In this document: positions 44,375 through 53,849 of the stretch, piece after piece
How the letters are laid out: every line of letters begins with the position of its first letter
Position numbering within the stretch: position 1 is the stretch's first letter
Source of the DNA: Diploptera punctata
Taxonomy: Eukaryota; Arthropoda; Insecta; Blattodea; Blaberidae
Length of the DNA: 64,000 nt
Direction: 5' to 3'
Assembly (NCBI GenBank): GCA_030220185.1
Contig: JASPKZ010000422.1
Coordinates: forward strand, 1,685,001-1,749,000
Notes under the pieces: generated by a model
The model's input: the letters and a program-made list of their open reading frames with translations, nothing else
The model's database searches: none
What the model was told of the DNA's origin: nothing
Position numbers and translations under genes: made by a program

Positions 44375-45287
44375 CAGTAATGTCAATTTGTTATTCATAC
44401 ACTTATTTTATAATTGAAATAGCACAATTTTAATTCTCAGAATATTGCAATTATATTTTGCCATTAACTAAACATTTTCAGGTACACTTCTTTACATAAT
44501 ATATACAAATCAACAAATTCTATAAACATTTAACGTATAATATATTAAAAAAACTTTAAAAGTTGTAAATTTTATAGTCACTTTTCTATTCATACAATCA
44601 GAATGGGGGAAAAATAAAAAAAATGAAAAAAAAAAAAAAGAACTGTCCTTAATACTTTTTAGGGTAACCTTTAGCTTTAATAACAGCTTGACATCTACGC
44701 TGCATGGATCTAACAAGCCTTTCGCATATCTGAGGACTGATTTTGCACCATTCTTCTTCAATTCTTCTTTGGAAGAAGGATTTCTGCTGTGGACCCTAGG
44801 TTTCGAAAACGCCCAAAAATATTCTATAGGGTTTAAGTCAGCAGATTGAGGAGGGGTTTTCAATTGCTTTGGCACGTTCCATATCAACCAAGTCTTATTT
44901 AAGTCCGCCCCGTATGTTTGCGGTCGTTATCTTGTTGGAACATGTACGTAGGGAGCATATCCAATTTTGCTGCACTTTGTTTAACGTTCTTACGAAGAAT
45001 GTCGTTATACACAAATTTGTCCATAACATTGTCAATTAACTGTATATTGCCAACCCCTTTACCCGATATACACCCCCACAACATTACAGACCCACCCCCA
45101 AGTTTTACTGTAGGTGTTGTATTGGTCACATCATTAACCACATTGGCTTTTCTCCAGACTCTATGAACGCCATCTGAACCGAACAGGTTGATTTTAGTCT
45201 CATCAGACTACAGAACATTATTCCAAAATGCCTGCCCCTTATTTACATGTTCTTTTGAAAACTGTAGTCTTACAACACGGTTCTTCT
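44375..45287 (-). mobile_element. Tc1-like element, 5' truncated, inserted in family T hairpin
   Basis: The 3' end (CAGTAATGTCAATTTGTTAT, preceded by TA) looks like a Tc1 terminus. The other terminus is missing: sequence switches to a SINE A fragment at 45288. It encloses a broken transposase. Confidence 0.75.
44630..45287 (-). pseudogene. Tc1-like transposase, broken
   Basis: On the minus strand: SKEHVNKGQAFWNNVL, a stop where Trp is expected, then SDETKINLFGSDGVHRVWRK with the first catalytic Asp. Next is GGGSVMLWGCISGKGVGNIQ, then YMFQQDNDRKHTGRT with the second Asp. After a frameshift near 44900 come WNVPKQLKTPPQSADLNPIE and YFW, carrying the catalytic Glu of the DD34E triad. The tail (VRSMQRRCQAVIKAKGYPKK) runs to about 44650. 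The N-terminal DNA-binding domain is gone. Dead copy. Confidence 0.88.
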
Positions 45288-45368
45288 TACTTCCTCCTCC
45301 TCCTGGCGCGACAGGCCTATAAGGCCCTTAGCCTACCAGCCGGCTGCTGGCCTCACATCCACATGTAG
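45288..45368 (-). mobile_element. SINE family A 3' fragment
   Basis: AAGGCCCTTAGCCTACCAGC then CGGCTGCTGGCCTCACATCC equals the 3' end of the A family. It truncates the Tc1 element. Confidence 0.75.
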
Positions 45369-45369
45369 A

Positions 45370-46495
45370 TTTACGGAACTTAAAATATCCTGGAGTCTGA
45401 AATAAAATGCCTCTGAGCACCATTTGCCCGGTTTCTCATGCCTGGATTTTAATTAGAACTAAATTACATGACCTGTAAGGAGCGTCGTTAAATGGAATAG
45501 CCTACACAAATATACATACCAAATTTTTGTAATAACATGAATTTCAATGGCGAAATAAAAAAGTCTTCTAAATTATAATTTTAAAATGTTACATTATTCT
45601 TATAGGCCTATATTCTAATTTTTATATACCAGTATTCGTTATATTTTTGTATATAGTTTTAAAGCGTAATGTGATCTTACTAATTTTAGTTGTAACAGAA
45701 ATACGAGCTCTTCTCATTCGGTTTATGTCCATCTCAATTTATAATAATTTATTATATGAACATTTTAATAGCAACAAGTATTGGATTAAAGATAAGTCGT
45801 TAATCTTCAACATCAATAGTAGAAAAAATATCGTTATTTGGCCACATACTCCGTCACAACAATTTGCTTTAAACAGTTTTCGAAGGAAATTTTTTGGGGG
45901 GAAAAATATGGGGAAGGAAGGCCAAGGACAATTTTTTGGAAGATGTAACATTTATGATGCCAGGACTGTCAAGAAATGAAAAGGATAGCTAAAAGAAGAC
46001 AAACGTGTTTCCACTGACAAGACATATCCTATAGCCTATAATGATATGATGATGATGAAGTAGTACAAAATTTTCAATGGTAATTAACATAAAAAAACTA
46101 AGGGAAGTCTTCCAAAATGTGCTAGGAATCCTTTTGTAATCGGGGCGTGAAATATTTTGCGTAGCATACTTAAATGCATTGTTTTAATTGTGAGTAATTA
46201 TCAGTATTTCTGGAAACCGCTTGCGCATTATGATACTCATTTCCTTCCGAGCGCATTTGAAACAATGTTGTCGGTTTTTCCTGTTTCACATTCATGACGT
46301 GTTTCTCTCGTATTGATGAAGTAACATCGATTTTAGAAGGCTGTGACCCATATTGTGGCAAGTTTACACACACACTAAGTTATAAGAATACCAGATGTAA
46401 TACTTTGAATGATCCGTTAGACACATCCCTCATACTCATAATCACATGGATCAATTAATGACAGTTTCTACTTCGCTTATTTTATCTTCATTTTT
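45370..46495. other. Non-coding DNA, possible LINE tail near 45950-46055
   Basis: GATGCCAGGACTGTCAAGAA...ATATGATGATGATGA may be a LINE end with an (ATG)n tail, at low confidence. A 110-codon frame at 45647-45979 has no recognisable family. Confidence 0.3.
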
Positions 46496-46499
46496 ACTC

Positions 46500-46735
46500 A
46501 CTAGACCAGCCGCATGGGCTTCCGACTATAGTTCATGGGATCCTGGACTCGATTCCCGGTCACACCAGAGAGATTTTTTCTTATTTCTGTTGCCTCTCAT
46601 GGTCTGCATTTAGGTTAATTTTAGGTTTGAGGATTGTCATAGTGTTCATTATCATTCTCCACCTATCATATCATCCAGGTAATGTAACTCCGCCTTCCAG
46701 GCGCCCCAATTTAAATAGTGAGTTACAATTTCGCC
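46500..46735 (+). mobile_element. SINE family F with tRNA-like head
   Basis: The head AGACCAGCCGCATGGGCTTC with box B GGACTCGATTCCCGG is followed by the F body: TTTAGGTTTGAGGATTGTC, CATCCAGGTAATGTAACTCC, GCCTTCCAGGCGCCCCAA and GTGAGTTACAATTTCGCCAT. It shows that the F bodies elsewhere belong to a tRNA-derived SINE. It stops exactly where the mitochondrial sequence begins. Confidence 0.7.
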
Positions 46736-46953
46736 ATTTTTTGAGCATTCTTTCATAGAAGTCTCTCCCCTACTATTGAAATTGGGTCCCTTTGGCCTCC
46801 TGCAGGAATTCTACCCTTTAACCCTCTTCAGATTCCCTTATTAAATACAGCTATTCTATTATCTTCAGGAGTTACTGTTACTTGGGCTCATCACGGTTTA
46901 TTAGAAAATAATTACAATCAATCTCTACAGGGCTTATTCCTTACAGTGGCAGG
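46736..46953 (+). pseudogene. NUMT: nuclear copy of mitochondrial cytochrome c oxidase subunit III
   Basis: With the invertebrate mitochondrial code one frame reads [70 protein letters not shown]. This is the well-known central segment of COX3 (WAFFHSSLSP...WPP.GI.PFNP...TVTWAHH...QGLF). TGA at 46742-46744 stands for Trp and AGA for the first Ser of HSSLSP, both as in insect mitochondria. The fragment is about 218 bp, roughly a quarter of the gene. Similarity ends at GTGGCAGGATATAG. There is no frameshift, so it is fairly recent. It is not expressed as protein here. Confidence 0.93.
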
Positions 46954-47164
46954 ATATAGTATCAAAAATGTCATGAAGACAATCTAGAAGCATTGATTTA
47001 AAAAAAAATTACTCACTGAATTGAAATTTAGTGGAAATGATTAATGGAGACGTTCTTATTTTTATCTCAATACGTATTTTAATTTCACATAATACAATAT
47101 TAATTTAGAACGGGTTATGGAACAGAGAAGTGGCGATGCCATTGAAACCAGCCTTACACGAGTG

Positions 47165-47335
47165 TGAGCGTAAATAGTCCTCTCATATGCAACGGGGCCG
47201 GGATTGAACCCCGATCGAGACAGTGTCCTGGGTGACGTTTTCGGGGATTCTCCTCAAAAGACAAACGTCAGAAAACTTTAAAACTCAAGTAGTTACCGGA
47301 TATATGGTCATCATAATAGTCCATATGATATTATA
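47165..47335 (+). mobile_element. SINE family D, partial
   Basis: CGGGATTGAACCCCGATCGA (box B), CAGTGTCCTGGGTGACGTTT, AAAAGACAAACGTCAGAAAA and ATATATGGTCATCATAATAG match the head and first half of the body. Confidence 0.75.
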
Positions 47336-47499
47336 AATATATGAAAATAAAATAGATCTGTTTTAGAGTTAGTTGGTACAATTTTATTTATAGGTTGCCT
47401 TACACAGTTCAAGTCATTAGCATGGCATTTCAAATTGGGCGAGAGGAGGCTCACGTATTTTACCCAGAAGCCTCATATTTATGGTTTGAGTAATCTTCA

Positions 47500-47640
47500 A
47501 TCTACGACATGGGACCCACGACATTATTTCCCTTTTATAGGAAGCCATGCTCAATATTTTTACGCCCTGAAGAATCAATCGCTCCCTGCTCGGGTTGAAC
47601 CTGCAATCCTGTAACTCATAGACGAGCATCTAACGGACTA
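47500..47640 (-). mobile_element. SINE family H copy
   Basis: On the minus strand GATGCTCGTCTATGAGTTAC and GCAGGTTCAACCCGAGCAGG form a tRNA-like head with box B. The body is GAAATAATGTCGTGGGTCCC-type sequence shared with 5938-6075. Confidence 0.55.
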
Positions 47641-47644
47641 TTGT

Positions 47645-48268
47645 AGATCTATTTAGAATTATGAAGTATTGCAGTGCAGTTCCGGGTACCGTAAACAACC
47701 TTAGAGGGAAGTCACTTAAATGTTATTATTAAACTCGCTTAACGGTGGACTTTTCAATATTAATACTTGTTTTCATTCCGAGTGTTGTCTCTGAACATCG
47801 TATTAAATCTGTGATATAGTGCATCGATTTTTGAAATTCTATTTTTGTTGTTGCTTAAAAACAACCTTATAATATCAAGTTTTACCACAAGATGGTGTTT
47901 GCATCTTCTTCAAATATTCATAAACAAAATGATGGAAACAAATTAAACGGTTAACGATCTGTATGTATTCAATACATTCTACTAATAAAGAATATATCCC
48001 TAACATTTTCTTTTCACATCTGAATTCAAGAGCTACATAAAACTTTATAAATTCAATGAAAGTCTATGGATCCCAATATATTTTATAAACTTACCAACTG
48101 TATCAAGGGAATATTTATAAATTGTAGTTATAACACTCTGATTACAAGTATTTGAGAATAAAGTTCTTAGGATTTTTTAGGCTAAAAATATATTAACACG
48201 CAGGCGAATTGAGAAAACTACATAATAATAATGAGCTACATGGTATGTATAGCAATCCAAATATAATA
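47645..48268. other. AT-rich non-coding DNA
   Basis: Nothing recognised. Confidence 0.4.
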
Positions 48269-48271
48269 TGA

Positions 48272-48516
48272 ACAGTCAAGTCTCGTAGATTGCGATGCGT
48301 AGTACAGGTGGCACGAATTGGGAATGAAAGAAGTACATGTAAGCTTCTTGTAGAGGGAAAACGCCCAGTTGGTAGATAAGAATGAGGTGGGAGATTAACA
48401 TTATCCTTGATTTGAGGGAATTAGAATATTCAGAGGATGATTGGAAAACATTATCTCAGGATAGAGATGTATGGAGAGCTTATGTCCGCGCGGCTATGAA
48501 CCTACGGGTTCGATAG
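48272..48516 (+). pseudogene. RTE-type LINE 3' end, best-preserved copy of this family
   Basis: Frame 1 reads SRRLRCVVQVARIGNERSTC, KLLVEGKRPVGR. After a one-base loss it continues RWEINIILDLRELEYSEDDW, KTLSQDRDVWRAYVRAAMNL, RVR and TAG. This is the standard C-terminal tail of insect RTE-type reverse transcriptases. The 3' flank GAGCCAGTGAGTT is shared with the inverted copies at 12654 and 54622. Related tails lie at 10590, 22893 and 53525 on this strand. All are severely 5' truncated. Confidence 0.82.
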
Positions 48517-48979
48517 AGCCAGTGAGTTATTGTTCGTCTGGCTTAACTTTGCAAGAAAGTTGTAGAAAGAGACAGCTGTGCTCACCTCTCTCACTCGCAC
48601 CAGTGTTGCTGGTTTTTCTTCACCAGATGTTAATAGGGTAAGGGGGAAGACGAAGACTGACAACAGGATGGGTTCTTTCTTTTGTTACTGTGAGAAAGCG
48701 ATCAAGGGTCTACCCTTATATCTCCACCTCTCTCTTTGCCAAGTTAAGCCAGATATACGTTAGTTACTTAGTTATAGCACTTTTATTTAAAAATAATGTA
48801 TTACCCATTTTCAGCGACAAGACTTTCCGTTCAATAAAATTTAAGATTGAAAAAAAAAAAACAGCCATTTAATTGCACCAAAAGCATAGTTTCAAAGTAG
48901 TCCTATGAAACGAAATTCAATGCATAGGTGAAAAAGTCGATGTTTTAAAATGTATTACTATGATCATGATTGTCTACTC

Positions 48980-49012
48980 GTCTTCTGCGCGGTAGGGCTA
49001 TAAAGTTCTTGC
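48980..49012. mobile_element. Possible SINE A 3' scrap
   Basis: TCTGCGCGGTAGGGCTATAAAG resembles GGCGCGACAGGCCTATAAGG at the A family 3' end. Too short to be certain. Confidence 0.25.
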
Positions 49013-49371
49013 TATTACTGAGTCCCGAGCGGTTAAGGTAGGAAGCCTTGGCGCAGAGCTACGGGACTTGCGCTGGTTCGAGTCTCCATGGGGGAAGAAA
49101 TTTTCTCATGGTATTTCGGCCAGTATGGGACCGGTGCCCACCCAGCATCGTGAGGCAATTGGGTAGCTACAATAAGTAGCGGCTCCAGGTTGAGGAACCA
49201 GCTATAACGGCTGGGGGACTCGACATGCTAACCACATGTCACCCCTACACTGGCTGTTGATCATCTACCTCTGTGATTGACACATGTGGATGTGAAGGGC
49301 CAGCAGCCGGCTGGTAAAAGGGCAACCGCTGAAAAGTGGAAAGACCCTCAATCGGAATCGGTATTACTGAG
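49013..49371 (+). mobile_element. SINE family A, full length with 10-bp target duplication
   Basis: TATTACTGAG flanks the element (49013-49022 and 49362-49371). Head TCCCGAGCGGTTAAGGTAGG, box B GGTTCGAGTCTCC, body to GGCCAGCAGCCGGCTGGTAA and a terminal GAAAGACCCTCAATCGGAAT. It gives the full length of the family, about 340 bp. Confidence 0.85.
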
Positions 49372-49633
49372 CGGCTGATGACAACATGCACACGTGCCAA
49401 TCCCAGTGTTGAGACGATCATCCAACCTGTGGTATGTGTATTGCACGTTGGGTCCCCCAACGGTTTTCTCAATTTGGATCAACTATCGTAATAACTACAC
49501 AAATTCTTCTCTGTGTTGAGTTGGTATTGGTCTTCTACACTCATCGAAATTTCATCATAAAATATCCTCCCCTATTAGAACTTGAAACAGCGTGGCCCGA
49601 GATTGCTTAGGGCAGTGCGGGAGAGTACGGTCC

Positions 49634-49634
<1 letters not shown>

Positions 49635-49726
<92 letters not shown>

Positions 49727-49727
49727 C
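49635..49727 (+). repeat. (TTA)n then (TAG)n microsatellite
   Basis: About 57 bases of TTA followed by about 36 of TAG. The Leu/Val homopolymer frame across it is an artefact. Confidence 0.95.
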
Positions 49728-49734
49728 AAAACAA

Positions 49735-50468
49735 ATCCGTGTGCAGAATCTTGTGTTGCCACACTTCGATTATTGTGACATTATAATATAATGATCTAAA
49801 CCATGACTTATCGCAGGTACTGCAGCGTGTTCATAATGCTTGCGTTCGATTCATTTTCAATATCCCCCGTTATGACCGTATTTCCGAACACTTTAATAAC
49901 CTCTATTGGCTCCGTCGTACTGACAGACGTAAATTGCACTCTCTTTCACTACTTTTCAAGCTTCTGAATTCCTACTCTCCTACTTACCTGGCGTCCAGAT
50001 TTGAGAAGTTATCCTTTTACCATAATATTGACACTAGGTCACAAGATAACAGTCTGCAAACAATTCCTCTTCATAGCCCTTCCTTTTATTCTACTTGCTT
50101 CACAGTAGCCTTTGCCCGCTCCGGGAATTTCCTTCCTCAAGATGTCAAGGGTTGCCGCACACTTGGCACTTTTAAGTCACGCTTATACAGTTACCTGTTG
50201 TCTAATATTTTTTTTCTATTTATTTAAATGTATACTATATCAATATTTTTTCTCTTTCTTTTATATATCTTGTACATATTATATATTTAATTCGCTAAAT
50301 CTATAGTAAATTAAAATACATTATAAATATTAATTGTATTGTATTTATAACATGTAATCGTTTTTGTATATCGTAATTTAGATGTAAAACTATTTTGTTT
50401 TGTATTTTTTAAAACCTGGTTGAGTGGCAGACAAGGCCTTAAGGCCTTAACTGTGCCAGGTAAAATAA
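49735..50468 (+). mobile_element. Jockey/CR1-type LINE, 5' truncated 3' end
   Basis: It contains the RT C-terminus, an AT-rich 3' UTR and the terminal block GGCCTTAAGGCCTTAACTGTGCCAGGTAAAATAAA, matching the LINE tails at 2351-2669 and 55022-55065. A (TAG)n run follows at 50480 and a similar TAG run precedes it, so TAG repeats flank the element on both sides. Confidence 0.8.
49738..50227 (+). pseudogene. LINE reverse transcriptase C-terminal domain
   Basis: It begins IRVQNLVLPHFDYCDII, then after a one-base insertion near 49786 continues LSQVLQRVHNACVRFIFNIP, RYDRISEHFNNLYWLRRTDR, RKLHSLSLLFKLLNSYSPTY, LASRFEKLSFY, and ends RTLGTFKSRLYSYLLSN. LPHFDYCD, LQR.HNACVRFIF and the WL...R..H.L.LLFK pattern are hallmarks of the region downstream of the catalytic domain in Jockey/CR1-type LINEs. 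Catalytic RT motifs and endonuclease are absent because of truncation. Apart from the one frameshift the frame is open for 140 codons, so the copy is relatively young. Confidence 0.88.
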
Positions 50469-50469
50469 A

Positions 50470-51120
50470 GCTATTAATATTAGTAGTAGTAGTAGTAGTA
50501 GTATGGCTAGGATTTTTATGATATAGCATATATTTTTTAAGAGTAATAAGTTTCTTAAATATAGATAAATGCCTTTTATACAAAAACTAATTGAATTAAA
50601 ATACTTCATTAAGTCATATTTATGCATATTTGGCCATTTATATGTGACAGAGCATATTATAGCAATTTATTGGTCATATTCGTCATATTTTCACTCTTTT
50701 AAGATTTAAAGAACTTTTATTGTACAATTTATTTCTTCTGTGTTCATTAGAGTTGTTAAATTTCTCAGAATTTTGTATCTCGTAAAATCTGACTTCCCCA
50801 TCTGTTTAAACTTTAAATTCCCAGTATGTATTGTCTCGTGACAAGCAGGTAGCTGCTCATAATTTTAATAAAATAAAAAGCACGCTACAATATCAAATTC
50901 CATACTTCAGTTTGCTTCCCATTTGCGTGTTATTCTTAAATAAATAGTTAATTGTCATAAACTGATTTACTACTAGATTTTACAACTTAAATTGTTACGT
51001 AATTATAATATTATTAGGTCATTTTTTATGTTACAGTGCATATTTTCGTAAATTATAGGTCATACATGCATTTTCTGAATATTTGGGTGGTTTTTAGGTC
51101 ATACAATTCCTAGCCCTACT
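50470..51120. other. AT-rich non-coding DNA
   Basis: (TAG)n at 50481-50505. Nothing else recognised. Confidence 0.4.
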
Positions 51121-51123
51121 AAT

Positions 51124-51320
51124 TACTAGGTCGCGGCGGTCTAGTGGTGCCTCTGATCCCGAAGGTCGCGAGTTCAAACCAGGCCAGGATGAAAAATCCA
51201 AGGAGCAAATCTTTCGGGAAAGACTTTAAGCCGTGAGCTCCGAGTCTGAAGATATTTAGGCTTGCAAAAGATCCTTAAGCCTGAATATAAATGCCTCTTA
51301 AGTAAAATTTACTGACCTCA
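51124..51320 (+). mobile_element. SINE family G, near complete
   Basis: The head GGTCGCGGCGGTCTAGTGGT includes box A-like GGTCTAGTGG. Box B is GGTCGCGAGTTCAAACC. The body continues AAAAATCCAAGGAGCAAATC, GAGCTCCGAGTCTGAAGATA and AAGCCTGAATATAAATGCC. A decayed minus-strand copy is at 700-822. Confidence 0.75.
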
Positions 51321-51639
51321 TCATCCTAGTAATACCTTAGTTGCTGCTAGATGTCTGATCGGGTGGGTATGTTGACCGCATACCATTCATGATATCTATT
51401 GGCAAATAAGCATAACTAAATTAACCTGGACTAGTAACTCCTAAAGGTACGTACACATATGCGCGCCGCGAACACGAACGGCGCGCGCGTGTTATGTTCG
51501 TCGAAATTATTAATTTCAACGAACCTCCTGCGATCCATAGGAAACCCACAAACCTTCAGTAGACATTTTGCAGAGCAGGTGTAACCAACGATGTCTATTC
51601 CCTTTCCGTTCTCCCGCTTGTCCTGCATTCTTTCCCAAA

Positions 51640-51722
51640 AATAGGGACTTTTTTTTAAATGCCGCGGGACAAATTGTTAAAAATCGGGACTGTCCCGCCA
51701 AAATCGGGACGTCTGGTCACGC
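51640..51722. repeat. GGGAC-repeat tract, possible transposon end
   Basis: Four GGGAC and GTCCC motifs (TAGGGACT, GCGGGACAAATTG, ATCGGGACTGTCCCGCC, ATCGGGACGTCTGGTCAC) in 80 bp form small inverted repeats, the style of a DNA transposon terminus. No partner end was found. Confidence 0.4.
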
Positions 51723-51811
51723 TTATTACTTATTACATCTTATAACTTTATTTAAACTTTTTCAAATATTATAGCATTAAAGGAATTTTAAAAAAATATA
51801 TGATTTGTATA

Positions 51812-52113
51812 TCCATCCATAGTAATTCTGCCCGAAGGCAGGTCCTTCACTGAAATCATAGCATTTTCATGCTATGCTTGCAGCTTTACTAGGGAATTGT
51901 GTAGGTGTGGTAGCTTCCCGTTGCTTTCCACACCGGTGAAGGATGATGAGATGATGATGATATGATAATGATAAGGATGATGATGATGGCCATATGATTT
52001 CGGGGACCGTTTGGGCCTTAAAGTTTTCCTGACATTTGTCTTGCAGGTGAGGAAAAACCCCGATAAAAACCTCACCCAGAAAAACTGCCCCGACCGGGGA
52101 TTGAACCCGGGCC
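51812..52113 (-). mobile_element. SINE family D, full length
   Basis: From ATCCATCCATAGTAATTCTG to box B (minus strand) GGGTTCAATCCCCGGTCGGGG; the outermost head is truncated. It retains the GATG run and GGCCATATGATTTCGGGGAC block. Nested inside the Harbinger-like element. Confidence 0.9.
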
Positions 52114-52470
52114 TTAATTTTTAATAAAAATGTACATGATTATTATACTAGAGGTTGTACTTTATTGCACAAATATACTAGTTTCTAAAAAAAAAAGGTA
52201 TAAAAGGGATTCGTTATGCATTAATCAACCATTAAAATAACTACTTACCTATTGAATATCAACATTTCACGAATGTTAAACATTTTTCTAATTGTATTAA
52301 AAAATATTTTTTCTCATTGCTTTCTTAGTTAATTTTGTTAATTTTATTATTATTAATATTATCCTGTTTAAATATTGTATTTATATGTGTATATATATAT
52401 TGTGCATCTATAGTAGTTTGTATTACTTAAACTTATGCCTGAATTTGTTTTCTTGTTTTTATTGTTAATT

Positions 52471-52729
52471 GATGTTGAGTGATTCCGGGTTCTGTGGCCG
52501 TGGTCCATAGTTGGTGTTGATACCAGACGTTTCGCCCTCAACTGCGGAGGGCATCTTCAGTGGCGAGTGCTTCTAGGCGTGTTTCCTGGTCTACTTAGTA
52601 GAGCTTCCGACCAGGAAACACGCCTAGAAGCACTCGCCACTGAAGATGCCCTCCGCAGTTGAGGGCGAAACGTCTGGTATCAACACCAACTATGGACCAC
52701 GGCCACAGAACCCGGAATCACTCAACATC
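52471..52729. mobile_element. Perfect palindrome, 121-bp arms, with hammerhead-like core in each arm
   Basis: Left arm 52471-52591 and right arm 52609-52729 are identical inverted copies over all 121 bases by my reading, with a 17-bp loop. The right arm carries CTGAAGA, T, a GCCCTC-loop-GAGGGC hairpin and GAAA (52640-52670); the left arm has the same on the minus strand. It is GC-rich compared with its surroundings and non-coding. Confidence 0.9.
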
Positions 52730-53029
52730 ATGATTACCGGCCGTGAAAGCCTGCATTCAACTATTTATTGTTAATTGTTTTATGGTCATTATTTTTTGTA
52801 TATTGCCCCTTAACATGAGCAGTCTTGCTCTTTGGAGTCTTTGAAGAGATAAATAAATAATTAGCAATAAATGTGTTTATATATTGTATTGTTTTGTGAT
52901 ACTTCATACATAATATTATGAAATGAACATCTTAAATAAATAATGTTTTCTAAATAATTCTAATTTATTTATACAATTACAGTACACACGAAAAAAAAAC
53001 ACATATCATTAAAAAAAAAAAACAGGCAT

Positions 53030-53138
53030 CCCCTTTCAATGATTTTTTTAAATGATCCTTATGTTGTGGATCCCACAATAATTGCTTGCTTCTATAAATG
53101 TCAACAAGTTTTAACACGTTTTCCTCTGACCACTCCAT
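53030..53138 (-). pseudogene. MADF-domain protein N-terminus (Harbinger accessory protein)
   Basis: From an ATG (complement of 53136-53138) the frame reads MEWSEENVLKLVDIYRSKQL, LWDPQHKDHLKKSLKGD, then runs into poly-A/T tracts. W.EE.VL...D.YR....LWDP.HKDH is the first half of a MADF (Myb/SANT-like Adf-1) DNA-binding domain. The usual domain is about 85 residues, so the second half and everything downstream is deleted. Its position just inside one end of the Harbinger-like element fits the accessory DNA-binding gene of that superfamily. A host MADF gene exon is the alternative, but it is unlikely within these terminal repeats. Confidence 0.7.
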
Positions 53139-53524
53139 ACTCAAATAATAGGTGCGCACCGAAAGCAACGAACCTCTCAGGTACCCGTCCAAATCTAAAC
53201 AGCGAACCATCAAAGTGTTCGTGGAAAAAACCGACAATGAGTGGATCGTGGTGAGAGACGCGCGCGCGCCGTTCGCGCGCACCTTAAAACCCCGTCCAAA
53301 TCTGACGAACATGGTGCGGCGCGCGCGCCGTTCGTGTTTGCGGCGAGCAGGTGTGTACGTACCTTAACAAAGGAGAGGCTAAGGCTCATCATTGGGCTAC
53401 GCCATTGTAGATAGATTGTAGATGCCTATATAATTGTAACATGTATTTATAGTTACGAACACACAGATGAATGGAGAAGACTTCAAAACGGTGAACAACA
53501 TATTTGTGGGAAACCTGATCTAAT

Positions 53525-53710
53525 ATAAATAGTTAAGTCTCGTAGACTGCAATGAGCAAGACATGTGACACGAATGGGGAATGAAAGAGGGACATGTAAA
53601 CTCCTTGCAGGAAAATCATGGGGATAGCTCCCAGTAGTTAGGCTGGATAAGGTGGTGAAATAACATTAACCATGTTTTGATGGAGGAAATTATAGGCCAG
53701 GAGTTGGATT
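53525..53710 (+). pseudogene. RTE-type LINE tail, truncated at both sides
   Basis: SRRLQ, ARHVTRMGNERGTCKLLAGK, then IRWWNNINHVLMEEIIGQEL in patched frames. Same family as 48272-48516, but it lacks the DRDVWRAYVRAAMNL end. Confidence 0.55.
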
Positions 53711-53781
53711 TCTCTATATTAATGTAACTAATGTTTTATTGTTCTTATTCATATCTTCTTTATTATTACATATTGTTATCC

Positions 53782-53795
53782 TAATAATAATAATA

Positions 53796-53846
<51 letters not shown>
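53782..53846 (+). repeat. (AAT/ATT)n microsatellite
   Basis: A short AAT run joins a long ATT run, forming a potential foldback. Confidence 0.92.
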
Positions 53847-53847
<1 letters not shown>

Positions 53848-53849
53848 GC

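Larger units (their letters stand above)
51442..53367 (-). mobile_element. PIF/Harbinger-like element with TAA target duplication
   Basis: Ends are inverted repeats of about 65 bp: left AGGTACGTACACATATGCGC...GAACACGAACGGCGCGCGCG, right (minus strand) AGGTACGTACACACCTGCTC...AACACGAACGGCGCGCGCG. Both continue into an ATGTTCGTC block. TAA sits immediately outside both ends (51442-51444, 53365-53367), fitting the TWA target of PIF/Harbinger. The only own coding remnant is a MADF N-terminus, and MADF/Myb-type proteins are typical Harbinger partners of the DDE transposase. A SINE D (51812-52113) and a perfect palindrome (52471-52729) are nested inside. CpG-rich ends suggest the insertion is not very old. 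Confidence 0.8.

Noticed and set aside
49582..49791. Frame with long Leu and Val runs
   Set aside because: It is made by (TTA)n and (TAG)n repeats; only its last 20 codons belong to the LINE.
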